Source of the DNA: Ornithoclostridium faecigallinarum
Lineage (GTDB): Bacteria > Bacillota > Clostridia > Christensenellales > UBA3700
Reading direction: 5' to 3'
Length of the DNA: 9,537 bases
NCBI GenBank assembly: GCA_018713665.1
Contig: DVOI01000003.1
Coordinates: forward strand, 1-9,537
The notes under the pieces: model-generated
What the model saw: the letters and a program-made list of their open reading frames with translations, nothing else
The model's database searches: none
Told to the model about the DNA's origin: nothing
In this document: positions 6,555 through 9,537 of the stretch, piece after piece
How the letters are laid out: every line of letters starts with the position of its first letter
Position numbering within the stretch: position 1 is the stretch's first letter
Position numbers and translations under genes: made by a program

Positions 6555-7979
6555 ATGAGAAATCTTACACTTTTGACCGACCTCTATCAATTGACGATGA
6601 TGTACGGTTATTCCAAGAGCGACTTGATGAACAAGACGGCGGTCTTCGACGTCTTCTATCGCGGCGTGGGCAACAATTATGCGGTCGCGTGCGGACTTCA
6701 ACAGGTGATAGAGTACATCGAAGGTCTGCACTTCGACGAGGAGGAGATCGCCTATCTTCGCTCGCTCAAGCTGTTTGACGAGGACTTCCTCAAGCTGCTC
6801 TCCGAGCTCAAATTCACCGGCGATATCTATGCCGTGCCCGAGGGGACAATCGTCTTCCCTCAAGAGCCGATTCTCACCGTCAAGGCGAGGCTGTTCGAGG
6901 CGCAATTGATTGAGACGGCGATACTTTGCATCCTCAACCACCAGACGCTGATCGCAACCAAGACCGCCAAGATCGTCTATGCGGCGAACGGCGCGGCGAT
7001 CGCGGAGTTCGGGCTGCGCCGCGCGCAGGGTCCGGACGCAGGCATTTACGGCGCGAGGGCGGCGATAATTGCCGGCTGCGCGTCCACGTCCAACGTGCTT
7101 GCGGGGCAGATGTTCGACGTGCCCGTTTCGGGTACGCACGCGCACAGCTGGGTGATGAGTTTCGACAGCGAGATCGACGCTTTCCGTGCGTATGCAAAGA
7201 TGTATCCGGACAGCTGTCTGCTGCTCGTCGACACATATGACACGCTCAAAAGCGGCGTTCCGCACGCGATTGAGGTGTTCAAAGAGCTGCGCGCCGCAGG
7301 GCACGAGCCGCTCGGCGTAAGGCTGGACAGCGGCGATCTTGCCTACCTCAGCCGCGAGACGAGACGCATGCTCGACGAGGCGGGCTTCCCCAACGCGAAG
7401 GTGTTCGCGTCGGGCGATATCGACGAATATGTGTTGCAGTCGCTCGCGTCGCAGAACGCGCGCATCGACTGTTACGGCATTGGCACAAAGCTGATCACTT
7501 CAGCCGACTGTCCGTCTCTGGGCGGCGTCTACAAACTCGCCGCAATCGAGAAGGACGGGGAGCTTGTGCCCAAACTCAAAATGAGCGACACTCCGGCGAA
7601 GATCACCAATCCGGGGTTCAAGAAGATAGTGCGCATCTTCGACAAGAAGTCGGGCAAGGCGCTCGCCGACCTGATCGCATTGAGAGAGGAGAACTTCGAC
7701 GGGCTGGACAAGTTGGAGATCTTCGATCAATACTTCACCTGGAAGCGCAAGACTATCACCGAATTCTTTGTCAAAGAGCTTGACGTGCCGGTCGTTCTCG
7801 GCGGCAAGACCGTCTACAAGTCGCCGTCGGTCAAAGAGATTGCCGCCTATCACAAGAGCTGTATGGCGTCGTTCTGGAACGAGTACAAACGATTGCTCAA
7901 TCCGCACATCTACAAGGTCGATCTGTCGCAAAAGCTGTACGACCTCAAGCAGAGCTTGCTGGACGGCAAAAAGAAGTGA
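6555..7979 (+). CDS. pncB: Nicotinate phosphoribosyltransferase
   Basis: NAD salvage enzyme: nicotinate plus PRPP gives nicotinate mononucleotide, driven by ATP hydrolysis, in the cytoplasm. The 474-aa protein starts with the family hallmark LLTDLYQLTMMYGY (6-19) and continues with FDVFYR (31-36), FGLRRAQGPD (152-161), SGTHAHSWVMSF (192-203), VDTYDTLKSGVPHA (225-238), GVRLDSGDLAYLS (254-266) and YGIGTKLITS (307-316). By analogy with characterised NAPRTs, His197 should be the phosphorylated histidine. AAGGA (6544-6548) lies 6 nt before the ATG. The 77-nt gap after lgt has no hairpin terminator or clear promoter, so it is probably the last gene of the galK-lgt-pncB transcript. A hairpin terminator follows 30 nt downstream. 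It is the proteobacterial/human-NAPRT-like phosphoribosyltransferase, not a nicotinamide enzyme, judged by the GTxAHS motif. Confidence 0.94.
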   Translation: MRNLTLLTDLYQLTMMYGYSKSDLMNKTAVFDVFYRGVGNNYAVACGLQQVIEYIEGLHFDEEEIAYLRSLKLFDEDFLKLLSELKFTGDIYAVPEGTIVFPQEPILTVKARLFEAQLIETAILCILNHQTLIATKTAKIVYAANGAAIAEFGLRRAQGPDAGIYGARAAIIAGCASTSNVLAGQMFDVPVSGTHAHSWVMSFDSEIDAFRAYAKMYPDSCLLLVDTYDTLKSGVPHAIEVFKELRAAGHEPLGVRLDSGDLAYLSRETRRMLDEAGFPNAKVFASGDIDEYVLQSLASQNARIDCYGIGTKLITSADCPSLGGVYKLAAIEKDGELVPKLKMSDTPAKITNPGFKKIVRIFDKKSGKALADLIALREENFDGLDKLEIFDQYFTWKRKTITEFFVKELDVPVVLGGKTVYKSPSVKEIAAYHKSCMASFWNEYKRLLNPHIYKVDLSQKLYDLKQSLLDGKKK

Positions 7980-8008
7980 CGAACCTGCCCGAATCGGGCA
8001 AAAACCGC

Positions 8009-8041
8009 AAAACGGAGCGCAATCGTATGAGCTCCGTTTTT
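8009..8041 (+). terminator. Intrinsic terminator after pncB
   Basis: AAAACGGAGC (8009-8018) pairs perfectly with GCTCCGTTTT (8031-8040), a 10-bp stem with a 12-nt loop, and the run ends in five T. It closes the probable galK-lgt-pncB transcript. A smaller perfect hairpin, TGCCCGA/TCGGGCA at 7986-8000, lies just before it without a T-run. Confidence 0.75.
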
Positions 8042-8061
8042 GTGTCTAAAACTCGCCTTTG

Positions 8062-8171
8062 CGGAAGTTTTGTGAAATTTTGGTCGAAAACGGTCGGAAT
8101 TTTGTAAAAATTTAACTCAAAACAGTCGGAATTTTGTGAAAAACACGCTTGATTTGTGCGGAATTTTGTGA
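8062..8171. repeat. Degenerate tandem repeat of about 32 bp, four units
   Basis: The motif CGGAATTTTGTGA begins at 8095 (with one change, GTAA at the end), 8127 and 8159, and a variant CGGAAGTTTTGTGA begins at 8062. The starts are 33, 32 and 32 bp apart, so the spacing is regular. Units 1 and 2 also resemble each other across the rest of the unit (about 19 of 27 aligned bases), while units 3 and 4 share mainly the 13-bp core. It fills the spacer between the pncB terminator and the NYN-gene terminator. No known element is recognised. The repeat core is too short for CRISPR. Confidence 0.7.
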
Positions 8172-8235
8172 TGGACAAACAATTCTCGATGATCGCAGGT
8201 TTTGACGAGAGGGTCTTTATCGCTCAAAACAAATC

Positions 8236-8261
8236 AGCCGGAGCTGACGCCCCGGCTTTTT
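8236..8261. terminator. Intrinsic terminator after the NYN gene
   Basis: AGCCGG (8236-8241) pairs with CCGGCT (8252-8257); after one A-C mismatch two more G-C pairs close a TGAC loop. T5 follows on the plus strand, and the minus strand has a looser T-rich stretch (GATTTGTTTTG). It lies 2 nt beyond the stop codon of the minus-strand NYN gene, so it most likely ends that message, and it could back up termination from pncB. Confidence 0.65.
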
Positions 8262-8262
8262 G

Positions 8263-8793
8263 TCACTCTTCGTCCGTCGTGTATTCGCGTGAAGGCTTTG
8301 CGGTCTTTTCGACCTGTTCGCGTATGTCGGTAAAGTCGATGAAGTGCATGCCGCAGATATAGCGAATCTCCTTTGCGATGCAGGCGGCGGTGGAAAAGAC
8401 TTTGAACTTTTTGCCCCTTGCACGCAGCATTTGCAATGCGCGTTCAAAGTCGCTGTCGCCGCTGACGAGCACAGCCATGTCGTAGGTGTCAATCGTCGAG
8501 AACATGTCCATCACAATCTCGATGTCGAGATTTGCCTTGGCGGACGTGGTGCCGTCGTCGTTGAAGTAGTGCTTTACGGGTTTGGTGACGATCGCAAAGC
8601 CGACCGAAGCCAAAAAGTTGAAAAACGAGCGCTGATTGTCGTTGTCGCCGTCCGTTCCGTTGTAGTAGTAGGCGTCTGTGATGTCGCCCCATTGAGAGCA
8701 ATATTCGAGAATCTTTTTGACGTCGACCTTCCATTCCAATTTCTTTTGAGTGTAATAAAAGTTTGAACCGTCGATAAAAATAGCAATTCGCAT
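8263..8793 (-). CDS. NYN-domain (LabA/DUF88-like, PIN-fold) protein, putative nuclease
   Basis: Small 176-aa single-domain protein of the NYN/LabA family, whose members have a PIN-like fold with a cluster of acidic residues binding a metal and are predicted or shown ribonucleases. Visible signature: FIDGSNFYY (6-14) with Asp8, KANLDIEIVMDM (86-97) with Asp90 and Asp96, VLVSGDSDFERAL (108-120) with Asp113 and Asp115, then GKKFKVFS and the closing FIDF. The acidic residues expected for catalysis appear intact. The last ~20 residues are charged and look disordered. The start is firm: AGGAGG (8801-8806 on the minus strand) lies 7 nt before the ATG, and a promoter sits directly behind it. It is monocistronic, divergent from the DivIVA-domain gene. 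Its RNA target is unknown and nothing nearby marks it as a toxin or defence gene. Confidence 0.9.
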   Translation of the reverse strand: MRIAIFIDGSNFYYTQKKLEWKVDVKKILEYCSQWGDITDAYYYNGTDGDNDNQRSFFNFLASVGFAIVTKPVKHYFNDDGTTSAKANLDIEIVMDMFSTIDTYDMAVLVSGDSDFERALQMLRARGKKFKVFSTAACIAKEIRYICGMHFIDFTDIREQVEKTAKPSREYTTDEE

Positions 8794-8812
8794 AAATGTA
8801 CCTCCTGACTAT

Positions 8813-8841
8813 ATTATAGCGTATGCGCGGCGGTATTGCAA
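8813..8841 (-). promoter_or_regulatory. Promoter of the NYN gene
   Basis: On the minus strand TTGCAA (8836-8841) and TATAAT (8813-8818) are 17 nt apart. The predicted start near 8806 gives a leader of only about 13 nt that begins at the ribosome binding site. The hexamers, spacing and downstream ATAGTCA are the same as in the galT promoter. Confidence 0.75.
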
Positions 8842-8887
8842 CGCAATTTGCATTGCGGTCGCACGCGCAAAAGTCGATGGTGCGTGC
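8842..8887. promoter_or_regulatory. Two inverted repeats upstream of the NYN promoter
   Basis: CGCAAT (8842-8847) and ATTGCG (8852-8857) form a 6-bp inverted repeat with a TTGC centre that directly abuts the -35 box. GCACGC (8861-8866) and GCGTGC (8882-8887) form a second pair, arm centres 21 bp apart. Both are placed where a regulator shared by the two divergent genes could bind. The rest of the 212-nt interval (8794-9005) has no gene that I can support. Confidence 0.3.
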
Positions 8888-8983
8888 AAGTCGCCGCCCG
8901 GAACACCGGCATGATTGAACTTGATGCGACAAAACAGTTCGACAATCGACCGCAAAAGCCGTTTTTCGTCACGGCGAAAGAGG

Positions 8984-8989
8984 TATATT
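8984..8989 (+). promoter_or_regulatory. Possible -10 box of the DivIVA-domain gene
   Basis: TATATT lies 16 nt before the ATG, which would give a leader of about 10 nt, as short as that of the divergent NYN gene. The sequence 17 nt upstream (GTTTTT) is a poor -35, so the true promoter may lie elsewhere or need an activator. Confidence 0.25.
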
Positions 8990-9005
8990 TGAGAGCGGAG
9001 GAAAT

Positions 9006-9491
9006 ATGGCACTGTTTGCGACAAAAAGAAGAGGATATGACAAAAAACAGGTGGACGACTATGTCTTCGAGACGGGGAGCCGCACCGAAAAGACAATCGG
9101 TCAGCTCCGCGACCGCGTAGCGCAATTGGAAAAAGAGAATTCCGAACTTTCCGCGCGGCTCAACGCCTGTCTGGCGCGTGAAGACAGCGTCGCAAAGGCG
9201 CTTGTCGGCGCAATCGACAAGGCGAAGGAGATTGAGTACGCGTCGAAAGTGAGATTTGCGCTCGAAGGGGAGCGGCTCAAGGAGTTTGAGGACAAGTGGA
9301 TTGCGTTTTGCAACAACAAGATCAACAAAGCCGACCCCACGCTTCGCGACGAGACGATGGCGTTTATCGACGCGATGAAGAGAACTCTCGGAGAGGTGAT
9401 GACCGCATCGCTCAACCTCGGGACATACGTCAACGAAGCGGTAATAGATCATGAAAGGGAGGAGGAGAGGCTCAAACTGAAAGGCGCATAA
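9006..9491 (+). CDS. Small DivIVA-domain coiled-coil protein
   Basis: Cytoplasmic 161-aa protein. The N-terminus FATKRRGYDKKQVDDYV (4-20) is the DivIVA/GpsB membrane-targeting motif: an aromatic residue, basic patch, GYD and VDDY. A heptad-rich coiled coil follows (about 25-58), then a more hydrophobic helical stretch (about 62-150) and a charged end. DivIVA-family proteins sense curved or septal membrane and recruit division or cell-wall factors in Gram-positive bacteria. This one is about the length of canonical DivIVA, but its C-terminal half matches nothing I recognise, so I do not assign the divIVA symbol. GGAGG (8997-9001) sits 4 nt before the ATG, supporting the start. It is divergent from the NYN gene. 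The downstream neighbour is outside the window. Confidence 0.8.
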   Translation: MALFATKRRGYDKKQVDDYVFETGSRTEKTIGQLRDRVAQLEKENSELSARLNACLAREDSVAKALVGAIDKAKEIEYASKVRFALEGERLKEFEDKWIAFCNNKINKADPTLRDETMAFIDAMKRTLGEVMTASLNLGTYVNEAVIDHEREEERLKLKGA

Positions 9492-9506
9492 ATTGCGATT
9501 TTTTTT
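9485..9506 (+). terminator. Weak terminator-like hairpin after the DivIVA-domain gene
   Basis: CGCA (9485-9488) and TGCG (9494-9497) make a 4-bp stem around a 5-nt loop, followed after one A by eight T. It overlaps the stop codon. The stem is short, so termination may be partial. The window ends 31 nt later with another T-run whose context is cut off. Confidence 0.3.
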
Positions 9507-9537
9507 GATGTGCCACTCGCGGCGCGAACTATTTTTT

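Noticed and set aside
5344..7304. Two minus-strand open frames (5344-6180 and 6435-7304) opposite lgt and pncB
   Set aside because: No start signals or protein-like composition, and both lie across confidently identified genes.
8062..8171. CRISPR array
   Set aside because: Only a 13-bp core is shared, units 1 and 2 also resemble each other in the supposed spacer, and no cas gene is present.
7945..8178. A 77-codon minus-strand frame over the tandem repeat
   Set aside because: It covers the end of pncB, its terminator and the repeat. The protein only reflects the repeated DNA and no ribosome binding site precedes it.
8156..8362. A 68-codon plus-strand frame between pncB and the NYN gene
   Set aside because: It passes through the terminator hairpin and into the 3' end of the NYN gene, without a domain or start signal.
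8263..9491. Toxin-antitoxin or defence pair formed by the NYN and DivIVA-domain genes
   Set aside because: The genes are divergent with separate promoters, the second is a DivIVA-type scaffold rather than an antitoxin, and no other defence gene is nearby.

Overview
The window looks like a chromosomal segment of a low-complexity-rich, moderately GC Bacillota, most likely an uncultured gut Clostridia lineage. The reasons are a class II (Firmicutes-type) GalT, a galactokinase of the GNHTDH type, a DivIVA-domain protein, a Cys-lipoprotein built of InlB-like repeats with a DUF6273-like C-terminus, strong GGAGG ribosome binding sites and sigma-A TTGACA/TATAAT promoters. Genes are GC-rich and intergenic regions are AT-rich. 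I see no IS element, prophage, tRNA, rRNA or CRISPR array. The taxonomic placement is inference from gene families only.

Layout. (1) 137-2149 (+): a surface lipoprotein with its own near-perfect consensus promoter and a very strong bidirectional terminator. (2) 2216-3751 (-): galT, convergent with the lipoprotein and divergent from galK. (3) 3752-4133: an AT-rich divergent control region with both gal promoters, a perfect 10-bp triple tandem repeat, a 13-bp palindrome and an inverted repeat over the galT promoter. (4) 4134-7979 (+): galK, lgt and pncB in a probable operon. galK and lgt overlap by 8 nt, no terminator is visible between lgt and pncB, and a hairpin terminator follows pncB. (5) 7980-8262: a spacer with a four-unit degenerate tandem repeat of about 32 bp and a terminator. 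(6) 8263-8793 (-): a small NYN/LabA-type PIN-like protein. (7) 9006-9491 (+): a small DivIVA-domain coiled-coil protein, divergent from the NYN gene.

How the genes fit together. galK and galT give two of the Leloir steps: galactose to galactose-1-phosphate, then uridylyl exchange with UDP-glucose. galE and galM are not in the window. Lgt attaches the diacylglyceryl group to prolipoprotein cysteines, and the first gene encodes exactly such a substrate. PncB salvages nicotinate for NAD. Co-transcription of galK, lgt and pncB looks like housekeeping clustering rather than one pathway.

No clear new defence or mobile system is present. The most unusual items are a roughly 95-residue cytoplasmic C-terminal extension on Lgt made of two copies of an unrecognised motif, the ~32-bp intergenic tandem repeat, the helically phased repeats between galT and galK, and a near-identical promoter module used by both minus-strand genes.
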